A stretch of DNA of 64,000 nucleotides. Origin: Lingula anatina. Lineage: Eukaryota > Brachiopoda > Lingulata > Lingulida > Lingulidae. The position numbers were made by a program, and so were the translations under genes. Of the stretch, positions 1 to 13,800 are shown piece after piece; position 1 is the first letter of the stretch; each line of letters begins with the position of its first letter. Below the pieces are notes generated by a model. The model saw nothing but the letters and a program-made list of their open reading frames with translations. It ran no database searches and had not been told where the DNA came from. The stretch covers positions 677,683-741,682 of the forward strand of contig NW_019775414.1 of the NCBI RefSeq assembly GCF_001039355.2. Reading direction: 5' to 3'.

Positions 1-2076
1 GTCTGGACTTTTTCTGTTTGCCACTTCGCGAAGGAGTGCTTGCAGCTGTTAACAAATTAATTGATATATATCATTCAGTCATGAGGAAATACATTCAATT
101 TAAAAAGCAATTAATAATTATAAGCTCAACCATTGGGTGGTGCCTAAAGAACTTGTAAGGGTGCTGAAAACATTATTCAATTGGTCCAAATAGGTACATG
201 TATGCTAAATACAACGTATCAAAATCCTCGTATCAAATTGTTATAGCGCATTACCCGGTCCGTTTGTACTCCCCCGGCATTAGCACTATTGATGACGTAT
301 ATAAATGCAAATGCCTCCACCAAGTAATCCAATACAAGACCGGTCATTTCTTGGTTTTCGCCAATTCCTGGGCTATCGACGATGCAGAGTCCTGACTGGA
401 AAATAGTAAGACTGCTATAATTGTGGATGTATACTGTACAAGTTACTGCCACGCAAATACATGCATCTAACGGCGGATTAATACGGTGATAAAGTCTGAA
501 TAATATCATTCTTGATCATCCACGTTTTACCTTATTAATCACATATATAAATTATATTTTAATATGTACCTGTACAATAAAGTTTTACCTTTAAAATATC
601 AAGAGGCATAAAAATTTCCGCTTTTTTGTACGGCCACTTTTTGCTTCGTTCTTCCTTTGTGTGAATCTTCTTTGCCAATTCTGCATAAAAGTCCTCCCCG
701 TCTTCTATCGTATCGGGCGTTTTAGTCTCGTCCCAGTAGTGTATTTTTGCCCTACGTTGCTCGGCATAGCTAATCTCGCAAATCACTGACGTGTTACTGA
801 GATGTGACGTAGGCAGTATGTCGTCACCAAGGATCAGATTCAAGAGAGAGCTTTTCCCTGCAGAAGTCTCACCTATGATTAAAAAACATCATATTATGGA
901 TATTAAATAAAGTAACCACAATCACCTTAAAAATTTGAATCAAATAGAGAAAGTTAGATCATGTACTGGATAGTTTTTCCTATCCAAATATAACCACTAA
1001 TACATAATCGTTTCATTGACTATCCATAGTAAGTTGTAGAAAGCAAGTTAGGGATGAACTAGCACAATATGCATGGATAATATCTAGCTCTGTGAGTTGG
1101 AGATGGGGGCGGAGGCAATTTTCAACTCATATATTATAATCAATCCATTGTATTAATACGACCAAATAACGCAAACCAATTAAAATGTATAGCCTTATCC
1201 TTCACTACACACCAGCAAAGAGAATTGGGCATTTCTTATTCTTCAGTCTTTCTTTCTCCTTTTTCAGTTTGGCCATGAACCCTGGAATGCTCGTCTCTAA
1301 CTGCCCGGGAAGCGGGTCTTCCTCCATTTTGATGATGCTGGCCGACGTTCTCTCGATATCTTCATACAAAGCCGCGAGTTGCTCTCTTTTGTATTCATCC
1401 TTCTTTTGGATATTTACCACTATGTTAGAGGCCTTTAATAATAAAAAACATCAACAGTATTGGACGTGTAATATGTTAGAAAGGAAAAAGAAAAAGAAAG
1501 CAAAACAAAAATGGAGTCAGGCAGTGTTTTATATGTCCTCTTGTTTATCTATTTAGCTTACACATAGGAGTGATATCTCAAAATGATATATGTTGATTAA
1601 TGCAACTGCACATACATCGGTTCAGTAGTTTCTTGATACCGACTGCGGCTCCACTAGTGCAGACTGAGATTCAACTTTATTGATGTATAAACATGTACAT
1701 GTACACTGCAGTCTACAATGTGATTAAAAAAAAACTTCTGGGACTTATCAAAAGACATGATACATACATGGTTTCCACGATTTCTCCCCTCCTTTTCCAA
1801 GACATACAGCTTCAACTTTCTCCTAAGTTCTTGGAGTTTTGTCACATTAGCTGTGGCAATCTTCAATTTCTTGATGAATTCTCTCGTCTGTTTTAATGTG
1901 AGGCGATCGATCTCCTCGTCTAGAAGGCCCAGCAAAGTTCTCGCGTCTTCGGACAGTGCGGGGTCATCTTTTTGATCGGACCCTTCCATATCTTTGGGCA
2001 AAGTTTCGTATTTGACTTCATGTCTTGAATAGAGAATTTCCGGGTTTTGTAGATTTGGCTGAATTGATGCCGCCAT
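1..2076 (-). CDS. Dynamin-like GTPase gene (paralog of the downstream GTPase-kinase), 5' part only
   Basis: Five exons read on the minus strand: 2076-1768, 1432-1213, 872-589, 395-255 and 45-1, each with GT/AG borders (donors GTATGT, GTGTGT, GTAAAA, GTAATG) and matching phases (0, 1, 0, 0). They give 333 residues in one frame, and the gene leaves the window on the left. Exon 1 encodes a charged, probably coiled-coil N-terminus. The P-loop GETSAGKS lies at residues 177-184, assembled across the exon 2/3 junction. The G3 motif DSPG is at 278-281, followed by GIGE. This is the dynamin/mitofusin/BDLP-type G domain (TSAGKSSLLN plus DSPG). The last visible exon begins LQALLREV, matching LEKLLKIL of the plus-strand paralog. 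A C-terminal kinase domain is expected by homology but lies outside the window. The start is the first ATG in frame, with an A at -3. Function is inferred: membrane-associated nucleotide hydrolysis coupled to signalling. Confidence 0.85.
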
Positions 2077-3836
2077 CAGTGCCTCGTTTTCCGCGTCTCC
2101 AGCAATGAAAGTTACACGTTTTCGATCATTTCTTCTGTTCCTTGGGTACGATATTTACTAAATGTGGAATGATGGCTTGACCCGGTGTCGCCATTAAGGG
2201 TTCAATAACTGCGTGAAAACTATATGTCAATTCTAATCATGTATAATGTTAATACATTCCAAATACGCTATGTGGTATCAAGGCATGATAGAGGACCCTT
2301 ATCTCAATTCTAAGTAGGTCGCAGTCTGATTCAATAAAATCTCGTGACCTTACTTCTAAATTTAGTCCACGCAAAATTTCCCCAGTTCTCCGAAGCTATG
2401 GAAAATCCATAGCATGGGAGAGTGAGTCATAATCAGCCCGTGCAGCTAAGAGAGTTTTCCGGGTAGGAGAAGAGGCCTTACTTAACCCACTCCAGCTCAG
2501 TCGTTACAATACCTGAGCCAGGAAAACAGAGATCGTCGCCAGTTTTTTGTTTATCTCTGAGCACGGGTTATCAACATGTATCATCTAGTCAGCTGGATCA
2601 TACGTAAGGCAGATTAATGTCCATGCTGATAACGAATACGCACACCAGTTCACAATAGCAGTCAGATAGTAGGATAGTCTCGCTACTGATAACAGTTTAT
2701 CCAGCCACTGAGTTTTGTGTTTGATGACAGCACACAGCAGAAAAAATAACGGCCACCCATCGAAGAACTTCTCGCCGAAGTAAGCCGATACCTGCAGATA
2801 TGAATAGGGACTTAGTGTGACATAACGAGACCTCAAACAGCTGTAGGAAGTAATATTGCTCGTCACGTGGTAAGTGAAGGCCGATATGATAACAGGTCGT
2901 TCCCTCCTTATGAACTGAGAATCAAAATAATATGAAATAAGTAACACTAATTCAACAGCGATTAAAACCCCGAGTGATATGTTCTATTTCTTAAGTTTAA
3001 GTGTCAGCCCTGCATAATTTAAATGTAAAACGTGCGTGGACCCTATAGCTAATAATTGTTAATCGGGAGACCCAATTACAAGTGTTGTGATGTTGATAAA
3101 GGTCCGTTTGTCGTGGTGCATCTATAATCGGTAAATATTTGATGTAAAGTTGTTGTTCCTTCTAGGGCAAATAATGCATACCCATCAGCCTCATAGTAAG
3201 ATTAAAGTATTTTTCTTCAATATCAGCTAATTAGCCTAAATATTAGAATTGTTTACCTCTATTATTTCAAGGTCTGTCAGATCCTCTATTCAGTAGATAT
3301 ACTTGCCTTTACCCCCACCCCAACCAAGTATATCTAGTAAATATATAATCTTATAATATAACAACAGCTGATATAATTCTTCTCTGACTTACAGACTCAA
3401 GGTGTTTTTTTTACTCCTTTAAGAAGGCGGAAGTGTAGTTGTTTTTTACAAGGGCCCTTAATATCAAAATAACCAAATAAAAATTATTTTTTTATTTGTT
3501 TTTCTGTTTGTTTATGATTATGTTTGCTAACAGTTTTCCTAGTCAAGTCCAGTTGATATCTTTGAAAGTGAAGAGGGCAATCTATTTTGACTGGGTAGCA
3601 CTAATACAGAATTACATACATATTTATAAATGCATACCAGTCATAGAAAGCACCTTCAGAACTGAAATATTGCCAAATAAATATTTCAGATAAATGGATA
3701 ATAGGTGAACTTCGATTAAGATCCCAAAAAGTTGTTCGGCTGATGTCGTCATATAGATTAATGCGTTTGGTAGGGTTATAACAATTAATGCAGGGTTATA
3801 AAAAAGGAATTGTGTTAGCTTTTAATGGCATCTGGG
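1465..3836. repeat. Copy A of a ~2.4-2.6 kb duplicated segment
   Basis: This stretch carries intron 1, exon 1 and the upstream region of the minus-strand GTPase gene. It recurs in the same orientation at 4368-6969. The copies differ by scattered substitutions, small indels and a ~240-bp insertion present only in the second copy. Exon 1 is free of indels and changes only two residues (I/S and L/Q). The level and type of difference look allelic. Confidence 0.85.
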
Positions 3837-4363
3837 CAGCCATTCCACGAAAAAGGGTACAATTCTGAATAATACCTGTCGCAGCTTATTTTCGGTAGTA
3901 AATGCATCTGCAATTTTGCTTTTTTTAGCCTTTTTTAGCAGGACCCGATGTGTTCTACTTAAAAAACAACAATTAATATAGTACCACTTGCTTTGACGGG
4001 AACCCCGGGGGTCTATATGCCGCAAAAAGCACGATTTCGACGTGTCGCTTCGGTATTATAGCTGATTTGCCACAAGAAAAAGTTTATATTTTCCCGTGTT
4101 TTAGTGTTTTAGTCCCTAACTAATTTGAATTCATGTTTCTTTTTATCATACATGGTGATCTCTGTCGAATTTGTTGGTTAGTTACGTCACCGTCATAGTT
4201 TAATCAATGTCGCTCAGTAACCCCTAACCTCCGTAACGGTTTTTTAAGTCAATGTAAGAATAATAGAAAATGCTCTTAAATGGCCTTCCTGTGCATTTTT
4301 CAAACTCATAGTACATGAAGTTTAATAAAACAGTGCTATTTGTTAATTTTGAATGATGCGTGC
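2077..4363. other. Upstream region of the minus-strand GTPase gene, plus an unmatched tail
   Basis: I see no gene here. Positions 2077-3836 are repeated at 4974-6969. Positions 3837-4363 have no match elsewhere in the window and end at the n at 4364. Positions 3225-3415 belong to a motif that recurs at about 6353-6545 and, more diverged, at 17117-17445. No clear TATA box was found upstream of the ATG at 2076. Confidence 0.6.
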
Positions 4364-4364
4364 N
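4364..4364. other. Single undetermined base at a duplication boundary (likely assembly gap)
   Basis: The only ambiguous base in this part of the window. Sequence starting at 4368 repeats sequence starting at 1465, so the n marks the point where a second contig or haplotype begins. Confidence 0.85.
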
Positions 4365-4664
4365 GAGCGTGTAATATGTCAGAAAGGAAAAAGAAAAAGA
4401 AAACAAAACAAAAAATTGAGTCAGACAGTGTTTAATAAGTCCTCTTGGTTATCTATTTAGCCTACACACAGGAGTGATATCTCAAAATGATATATGTTGA
4501 TTAATACAAATGCACATACATCGGTTCAGTAGTTTCACCGACTGCGGCTCCACTAGTGCAGACTGAGATTCAACTTTATTGATGTATAAACATGTACATG
4601 TACACTGCAGTCTACAATGTGATAAAAAAAACTTCTGGACCTTATCAAAACACATGATACATAC

Positions 4665-4973
4665 ATGGTTTCCACGATTTCTCCCCTCCTTTTCCAAGAC
4701 ATACAGTTTCAACTTTCTCCTTAGTTCTTGGAGTTTTGTCACATTAGCTGTGGCAATCTTCAATTTCTTGATGAATTCTCTCGTCTGTTTTAATGTGAGG
4801 CGATCGATCTCCTCGTCTTGAAGGCCCAGCAAAGTTCTCGCGTCTTCGGACAGTGCGGGGTCATCTTTTTGATCGGACCCTTCCATATCTTTGGGCAAAG
4901 TTTCGTATTTGACTTCATGTCTTGAATAGAGAATTTCCGGGTTTTGTAGATTTGGTTGACTTGATGCCGCCAT
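4665..4973 (-). pseudogene. Orphan second copy of exon 1 of the minus-strand GTPase gene
   Basis: This 309-nt exon has an intact frame and donor (GTATGT) and encodes the same 103-residue N-terminus as 2076-1768, with two residue changes. No copies of exons 2-5 follow it: reading on along the minus strand reaches the n at 4364 and then the unmatched sequence 4363-3837. It is best read as the other allele of exon 1, left unmerged by the assembler, not as a separate gene. A true partial duplication remains possible. Confidence 0.75.
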
Positions 4974-7489
4974 CAGTGCCTCGTTTTCCGCGTCTCCAGC
5001 AATGAAAGTTACACGTTTTCGATCATTTCTTCTGTTCCTTGGGTACGATATTTACTAAATGTGGAATGATGGCTTGACCCGGTGTCGCCATTAAGGGTTC
5101 AATAACTGCGTGAAAACTATATGTCAGTTATAATCATGTATAATGTTAATACATTCCAAATACGCTATGTGGTATCAAGGCATGATAGAGGACCCTTATC
5201 TCACTTCTAAGTAGGTCGCAGTCTGATTCAATAAAATCTCGTGACCTTACTTCTAAATTTAGTCCACGCAAAATTTCCCCAGTTCTCCGAAGCTGTGGAA
5301 AATCCATAGCATGGGAGAGTGAGTCATAATCAGCTCGTGCAGCTAAGAGAGTTTTCCGGGTAGGAGAAGAGGCCTTACTTAACCCACTCCAGCTCAGTCG
5401 TTACAATACCTGAGCCAGGAAAACAGAGATCGTCGCCAGTTTTTTGTTTATCTCTGAGCACGGGTTATCAACATGTATCATCTAGTCAGCTGAATCATAC
5501 GTAAGGCAGATTAATGTCCATGCTGATAACGAATACGTACACCAGTTCACAATAGCAGTCAGATAGTAGGATAGTCTCGCTACTGATAACAGTTTACCCA
5601 GCCACCACTGAGTTTTGTGTTTGATGAAAGCACACAGCAGAAAAACGACGACGGCCACCGATTGAAGAACTTCTCGCCGAAGTAAGCTGATACCTGCAGA
5701 TATAAATGGGGACTTGGTGTGACATAACGAGAACCTTAAACAGCTGTAGGAAGTAATATTGCTCGTCACGTGGTAAGTGAAGGCCGATATGATAACAGGT
5801 CGTTCCCTCCTTATGAACTGAGAATCAAAATAATATGAAATAAGTAACACTAATTCAACAGCGATTAAAACCCCGAGTGATATGTTCTATTTCTTAAGTT
5901 TAAGTGTCAGCCCTGCATAATTTAAATGTAAAACGTGCGTGGACCTTATAGCTAATAATTGTTAATCGGGAGACCCGTCAATAACAATTGTTGTGATGTT
6001 GATTATGGTCTGTTTGTCGTGGTGCATCTATAATCGGTAAATATTTGATGTAAAGTTGTTACATCTTCTAGGAAGATTAAATTACAAAGAACGCAAAATC
6101 CTAAATTGTTGATTAGAGGACACTTGCTGAATTTTGTTATTAGACCTCTTGAATCCGTTACGTATTAGTGGGGCATTACATGATTATCGGCGATTGAGCG
6201 AAGGAAAATTGTATCAAGAAAAGGGGTACGGTGGGGATTATCCGTCATATCCCCTCCCTCGACATTTCATGATAAGTGGGATGTACTAAATATATGAATT
6301 AATAATAAATTTCATATACCCATCAGCCTCATAGTAAGATTAAAGTATTTTTTCTTCGATCAACAGCTAATTAGCCTAAATATCGAAATTGTTTACCTCC
6401 AATATCTCATTGTCTGTCAGAGCCTCTATTCAGGAGATATACTTGCCTCCACCCCCACCCCCACCAAGTATATCTATAGTATATATATTCTTATAACATA
6501 AATCAGCTGATGTAATTTTTCTCTGACTTACAGACTCACAGCGTTTTTTTACTCCTTTAAGAAGGCATAAGTGTAGGTGTTTTTTTTACAAGGGCCCTAA
6601 ATGTCAAAATAAAACTCAAAGAAAAATTGTTTTTGTAACTTGTTTTTCTGCTTGTTTATGATTATGTTTGCTAACTGTTTTCCTCGTCAAGTCCAGTTCA
6701 TATGTATGAAAGTGAAGAGGGCAATGTATTTTGACTGGGTAGCACTAATACACAATAACATACATATTTATAAATGCATACCAGTCATAGAAAGCACCTT
6801 CAGAACTGAAATATTGCCAAATAGATATTTCAGATAAATGTATAATATGTGAACTTCGATATGGATCCCCAAAAGTTGTTCGGCTGATGTCGTCATATAA
6901 ATTAATGTTTTTGGCTTAAAATGCAGGGTTATAAAAAAGGAATTGTGTTAGCTTTTAAAGGCATCTGGGACGCATTAATGGCTGTTAATTGCGTTTTCGA
7001 TACTTTTCCTTTCGATTACCAACGACAGCTTTACCTTTTTCATTCATTGAAGAAAATGTACCTGAACGAGGTCAAGGTAAATCCTCGCCATTAGAACGCT
7101 TTTACGTATTCCCGGTTTCGGTTTAATTTATACATTATAATAATGTTCATGCTTTTAAACATGGCGTGCCGAAATCACGTGACACTTATCAACCACAAAC
7201 TTTATGCCTTACTTAGTTTTAAGTCATCCCCAAAGCCTTCCAGTTGTAAAAAGGTTCGTAAGGTGATGCAGTTAAAATATTTGTTCATACACGGAAGATT
7301 TTCACCACTTTCTTGATGAAGTCTGACTGTCAGCAGACAAAATACTGATTGGCAAAGAGAAGTTAATTTTTTTCTGTAGCTATTGGTAAATGAAACTTAA
7401 CTGCTCTGTTCAAAACACATAGCTTATGAAACTATTCAACTCATTCTTTCTCTTTTCCTTCTATTATTCAGTTTGAACTGAAGCATAAA
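4974..7489. promoter_or_regulatory. Divergent intergenic spacer between the two GTPase-family genes
   Basis: About 2.5 kb separates the start codons of the two oppositely transcribed paralogs, if copy B is the real spacer. It should hold both promoters, but I could not identify core elements. A TTATTCAG acceptor ends at 7471, 18 bases before the plus-strand ATG, so that gene probably has an upstream non-coding exon. The segment 6071-6316 is the insertion absent from copy A. Confidence 0.4.
6071..6316. other. Insertion of ~240 bp present in copy B only
   Basis: Between the shared text GTAAAGTTGTT and CCCATCAGCC, copy A has about 20 bases and copy B about 265. I see no clear terminal inverted repeats or target-site duplication. 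This is a presence/absence difference between the two copies, and either allele could be ancestral. Confidence 0.7.
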
Positions 7490-7845
7490 ATGGCTGACCA
7501 AAGTGACGGGATGTCGTTCAAGTACACGGTGGAGGACGTGCAACGTCTGACCTCCATCACGGGGGCCATGGATTTCTGTGAATTCCACGAGATTGACTAC
7601 GGGGACTTGGAAACTATGGACGACATTAAAAATCTGCTCTTGTTCAAACTGAAGAAACAAACAGCTAGACTACCGGTAAGTTGGTTAATAAAAGTGCACT
7701 GCAGATTTGTGGTTCTATAATACCCCTTTAAAAGGGTAAATAGTTACAATAACTTGGCTAATTATACATAAATGTGTGCTAGATTTTTTCTAGGTCTACA
7801 ACTAATCTTGATAGACAAATTTACACATTTTTAGTTACTGTTTTA

Positions 7846-7895
<50 letters not shown>

Positions 7896-10800
7896 GTGAT
7901 AGGCCAGTACAATGATGAAGAAACTCATTGATGAAGACATCAAGAAACGCCAGGAACTTTCACGAGTGTATGGAAAACTCCGAGAATTTATGAATAAAGT
8001 CGACGACAAGTTGAAGTTGCAAGTGGAGACAGCAATTCCGAACTGCATCGCTAAAATAACACAGTATAACCACGAACTGGTGAAAGACGAGTGCCCGATC
8101 TTGGTAGCCGGTGAGGTTTCTACAGAAAATTAAAAATAGGGAGGATGTTTTGGATGTTTTGGGATGATGTTTTGTGCTTGTGCGTGTATATAGATTTGAG
8201 GGGAGTTATCATTTTGAAATGAATCATATTCAGTCCTTTAAAAGCGATAACATTGATAACCTGACATATATTGTGGTTTTTGAAAATATCTCTAAAATAT
8301 GATAAGAACTAGACCGGGCGTGATTGTGACATAAAGTCGAATGAGAACTTTTTTAAAAATGTAAATATTGCCAGATTTGTTGATAATTGATAATTGATTG
8401 CCATTATATGACTTCTGTATGCTGGATGCAGATATAGATATAGATAGAAATGTATGAACTTTGGCTCAGACGCTTATGATAGCAAAAATGGCACTAAATT
8501 TAAAAACTGTTCGAAATTAAGGGTTTATGTGAAGGTAAATTATTAGCCTGATTTTGGATGAAGAGAAGTGACAAGTAATAGTGTTACGCGCCAATAAGTC
8601 ACCCCTATTCCTAAAGCATTATTTCCATATTACTGTTTTAAAAATACTTAGGCGAGACATCAGCGGGAAAAAGCAGCCTTCTGAATCTACTCTTAGGGGA
8701 GGAGGTTCTCCCCTACTCTCTACTGAGCACGACGTCCACTCTCTGTCAGTTGAAAAACGACGACAGGAAGCGAGCGGTTGTCCATCTGATGGAACCCGAC
8801 CCTACCACTGGGAGGGAAACCATTGAATTCGACCTGAAGAAAACTGGAGACTCGTCTATTCAGGACCAACTTCAAGAATACGCCAACTCTAAAGAAAGGG
8901 CCGCCGACACGTATAAATTCATAGAAATATTTTGGCCGATTCCATTGCTACAGGTGAGACAGCAATTTTAAGCGGAATTGTACTCCTTGAGGCGAGACCC
9001 AGCGCAATGTCAATTAATGTAGCTGGTACAGTGCTAATGCTGTTTAATTATTGCTTGATTTTACCATTATATTCTGCTATACAACGTTCGGATTTGCCAC
9101 CCAAACATGAAATGAGCGTCGTCGTGATTTGAAAATCTCTTAAATAAATGCAATTTGTTCTTGAAAGAGGTTAAACAATCGTGGTTCATTAAACTGTGAA
9201 ATACTTCTATATCATATTACAGATTTATAGTATTAAACTGCTGTATATTATATATATTATCATCTTATGAAATAATGACTCTTATTTTCAGGGTAATGTT
9301 TTTATCGTAGATAGTCCCGGTGTTGGAGAGAACGAGTTTATGAACAAGGTTGTGATGGACTACCTTCCAAAAGCCTTTGCCTTCATCTACGTCATCAACA
9401 GTGGAAATGCTGGCGGCGTGCAAGAAGGACGTGTGCGTGTTGTTACAGTTACTCTGACTACTGTTAAAATGGCACTTAAATCCACATAATTAATTTTTTT
9501 CATGTTTTATATAAAGATGCATCCTTTGTCAGAACTTACAGGAGGATTTCTGAACCCAATTGACAATTGTCAATGTTTTCAAATACATACAGGATTTCGA
9601 TGATATTGTACTATTTTAGAGTTTCATTGGGATGCCTTTTTCTGATAACTCACCACTTTAAATCACCAAATTTAGCCACCAATGAAAGGCACGATGATAA
9701 TTAAAATCTACTTCACCTGTTACGTCACATCAATATTCATCAACTGTCCCACGGACAGTGTTTTTACAACTTGCTATAGTGGTAATTCTTTACATGTTTC
9801 AGCTCGAAAAACTTCTGAAAATTCTCACCGACCCGAAGGACCGAGACCAACTGCAAATGTTTGATCCCGAGTCAGCCATTTTTGTTTTCAACAAATGGGA
9901 CCAAGTGCCACCTGACGAAGAGGAAGAAGTTCGAAAGAAGACTCTGGAAAAATTAATGAGATGTTGGCAGGGTCTGACGGAAAAGCAGGTGTTTTACCTG
10001 TCAGTAACTGAGGTAAGTTTGTGTACATTTTTGTGTACATTTTGGTTATCACGTGTTCAGAGTCCCACGTGCGTATTGCTGATGGCGCACATCACTTTAT
10101 TATCGTTCTGCACAAATTATATAATTGTCTGGCGTTATCGTTTTTTCAACATAAATTTGAACCACTGTTATGGACGTATTTTAAATATTTATTTTGTCTA
10201 TTGTTTTGCCAAATCACAGTTACGACAGAATCTCATAATATCTCTTGCAAGTGCTATGCTAATAAATGGTTAATTTTATACTGCCCAGTGTGCACAAGGC
10301 TATACTACAGTAAATAACACATTGATCAAAGTTATTTCTTGTCTGTTAAGTCTCAGCTTCTAGTTTTCACAAATCTTTTTGGTTATTTTTTTGTCTTTCT
10401 TGTGATTGTCCATCGCCATAATTTTCCACACACTGTCATTTCCAGGCTTTCAGAAACTTACGAGCGGGCGCAGGTTTTACTGAGGGATACCAGAAACTTC
10501 TGGACGGGATCCAGGAACTGGTTCCTAAAAGTCTTCAAACCAAACTCACGAAGCATCATAAGTAAGTGTCGCACTCGTGAAGTAAAGTTGACTTTTATAT
10601 TCATAAAACGGGGATCTGTCCGTTTTATATGTAATAAGCCGTATAAAGAATCAGCAGAAGAGAATGATAAAAAACAACATAAAAGTTAAAAATGTTCTGG
10701 TCAATTCAAAATTTAACGATCTCTTTTATTGTTAAACAGGTGGATCGAGTTCTTTGTCGGTAGACTGACTTACGTCATTCGAACAAAAATCATGAACGCC

Positions 10801-13800
10801 AGAAGAACAATGCAAGAGAAGCAGGAGAAAAAGGAAGAAATCACAAAACGCCTTGACAAACTTCAGCGAACCTCTGACGACGTCCTCCTAAAAATGACAA
10901 ATACTCTTGACGACAGAATTGAAAAGATCGTGGACGGCTTGCACCAGTTTCTTTCCAGTCCTTCCACAATGGAGCGACTGAATGAGTGGAACACGGCGGA
11001 ACTTCCGGATGGTGACGACATGGACGACATTGAGAACCGGGCGCGCACCATGATTCAAAAAGTGATCACAGACGAGGTAAGAGACTGGGAGAGCGCCAAC
11101 CACAACTTCAGCAAAGCTCGCCAAGAACTCTATGAATATTTCAAGAGAGAGTTCAACTTTCTGGACGAGGAACTGCGCCGCGTCGAAGGGAGCCTGCAAG
11201 ACGACGGGTTTTCGGGGGACGGGGCGCAAAATGCTCTGCCGCAAATGACAGACGAGCCGCTATTTAATTCGACTGAAAAGTTAGTCCTCGGACTTACAGC
11301 CCCCCTTTGGGTGCCTCTCGCTCTTGTGGCCACCATCATAGCATTACCTATTATAGGGGGCATAGCCATCCGCGAGAAGGTGAAACAGGACAAACAACTC
11401 CGCGAATATAAGCAAAATAAACTTGGAACAATGAAAAAATGGTTCAGAGAAACCATTGAAGATTTAGACTCTGAGGCCCTGAAGGAGAGGGTCGTCGAAA
11501 TCCAGCTGGCCAGCCTGCGTGAGATCATCGAACACATTCGAAAATTGATCCCTCGCCTGATCGACGCTGATCGAAAACTGATCGAGGACGTTGTGCACGA
11601 TGAGCGAAGTGAAGGAGAACTAGTCCGAATTTTCAGCCCTCTGTATAAACAGTGTGAAAGGCTGCACGGTCGCATTCAACTGTTCCACGCTCGCTATATG
11701 AGGCATTTTACAATCCATAAATCTGACATTATCGAAAAGAAATGGATTGCCAGTGGAAGTTTTGCCGAGGTATACGACGCCAGCGTCCGTATTAATGGGG
11801 AAGTCCAGCGGGTGGCTCTGAAACAAATGAAGGAAGCCCTGAAGTACCACAATGCCGGTGACTACTTTATGGAAGAGGACACTTTAATGTAAGTTCAGGG
11901 GTTTTGGTTTTGGAGATTGTTAACCATTTATCAGTGCAAGCGTGGGCTGTATGGAATAATTCATTGAAATCACATGCACATGCATAATAGCCTGCATGCA
12001 AAATGTACATAGATAAGATATAATAGTATTACCTATACCAAAAAAAATCAAGGCCGATTGACATGTAATACTTACAAAGGAAAATAAACATACAAGAGTT
12101 CATCCTAAACAGAGAGAATCTACACATAAATCGCAAAGTTTAATACCCAAGAAAACATATTTGATACTGTGGTAATTTGATCAGATAATGGTTGACAATT
12201 ACCTTAATTTAAAAAAACTCGCTCTAGTAATTTGTACATTTACTTTTGATTTTGGCGAGTTTTACATCATTTTTTTAGACTTTAGACAGTTTTTTCTTTT
12301 ACTTTTTTTCCAGTCGACTTCAGGGCAGCCCAAATATCGTGGGCTACATTGGTACTATATATCAGACGGAACCAGACGAGCGACTGATTATGATAACAGA
12401 GCTGTGCGCAANGTGAAGTAAAGTTGACTTTTATATTCATAAAACGGGGATCTGTCCGTTTTATATGTAATAAGCCGTATAAAGAATCAGCAGAAGAGAA
12501 TGATAAAAAACAACATAAAAGTTAAAAATGTTCTGGTCAATTCAAAATTTAACGATCTCTTTTATTGTTAAACAGGTGGATCGAGTTCTTTGTCGGTAGA
12601 CTGACTTACGTCATTCGAACAAAAATCATGAACGCCAGAAGAACAATGCAAGAGAAGCAGGAGAAAAAGGAAGAAATCACAAAACGCCTTGACAAACTTC
12701 AGCGAACCTCTGACGACGTCCTCCTAAAAATGACAAATACTCTTGACGACAGAATTGAAAAGATCGTGGACGGCTTGCACCAGTTTCTTTCCAGTCCTTC
12801 CACAATGGAGCGACTGAATGAGTGGAACACGGCGGAACTTCCGGATGGTGACGACATGGACGACATTGAGAACCGCGCGCGCACCATGATTCAAAAAGTG
12901 ATCACAGACGAGGTAAGAGACTGGGAGAGCGCCAACCACAACTTCAGCAAAGCTCGCCAAGAACTCTATGAATATTTCAAGAGAGAGTTCAACTTTCTGG
13001 ACGAGGAACTGCGCCGCGTCGAAGGGAGCCTGCAAGACGACGGGTTTTCGGGGGACGGGGCGCAAAATGCTCTGCCGCAAATGACAGACGAGCCGCTATT
13101 TAATTCGACTGAAAAGTTAGTCCTCGGACTTACAGCCCCCCTTTGGGTGCCTCTCGCTCTTGTGGCCACCATCATAGCATTACCTATTATAGGGGGCATA
13201 GCCATCCGCGAGAAGGTGAAACAGGACAAACAACTCCGCGAATATAAGCAAAATAAACTTGGAACAATGAAAAAATGGTTCAGAGAAACCATTGAAGATT
13301 TAGACTCTGAGGCCCTGAAGGAGAGGGTCGTCGAAATCCAGCTGGCCAGCCTGCGTGAGATCATCGAACACATTCGAAAATTGATCCCTCGCCTGATCGA
13401 CGCTGATCGAAAACTGATCGAGGACGTTGTGCACGATGAGCGAAGTGAAGGAGAACTAGTCCGAATTTTCAGCCCTCTGTATAAACAGTGTGAAAGGCTG
13501 CACGGTCGCATTCAACTGTTCCACGCTCGCTATATGAGGCATTTTACAATCCATAAATCTGACATTATCGAAAAGAAATGGATTGCCAGTGGAAGTTTTG
13601 CCGAGGTATACGACGCCAGCGTCCGTATTAATGGGGAAGTCCAGCGGGTGGCTCTGAAACAAATGAAGGAAGCCCTGAAGTACCACAATGCCGGTGACTA
13701 CTTTATGGAAGAGGACACTTTAATGTAAGTTCAGGGGTTTTGGTTTTGGAGATTGTTAACCATTTATCAGTGCAAGCGTGGGCTGTATGGAATAATTCAT

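Larger units (their letters stand above)
4368..6969. repeat. Copy B of the ~2.4-2.6 kb duplicated segment
   Basis: Direct repeat of 1465-3836. It contains an extra ~240 bp at about 6071-6316 that copy A lacks. Homology stops at about 3836/6969. Copy B is continuous with the plus-strand GTPase-kinase gene that follows, so it probably represents the true spacer between the two genes. Confidence 0.85.

Noticed and set aside
2585-2947. Hydrophobic minus-strand frame (also 5482-5850) with LSAWTLICLTYD, resembling TM3 of a rhodopsin-like receptor
   Set aside because: The two copies differ by frame-shifting indels (+1, +2) in the middle, the conserved Cys and DRY are missing, and no other receptor segments surround it. 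Probably chance or very old debris.
11130-11675. Long minus-strand frames antisense to exon 7 (also 12966-13511, 11620-11850)
   Set aside because: They are shadows of the coding exon, with no domain or splice support.
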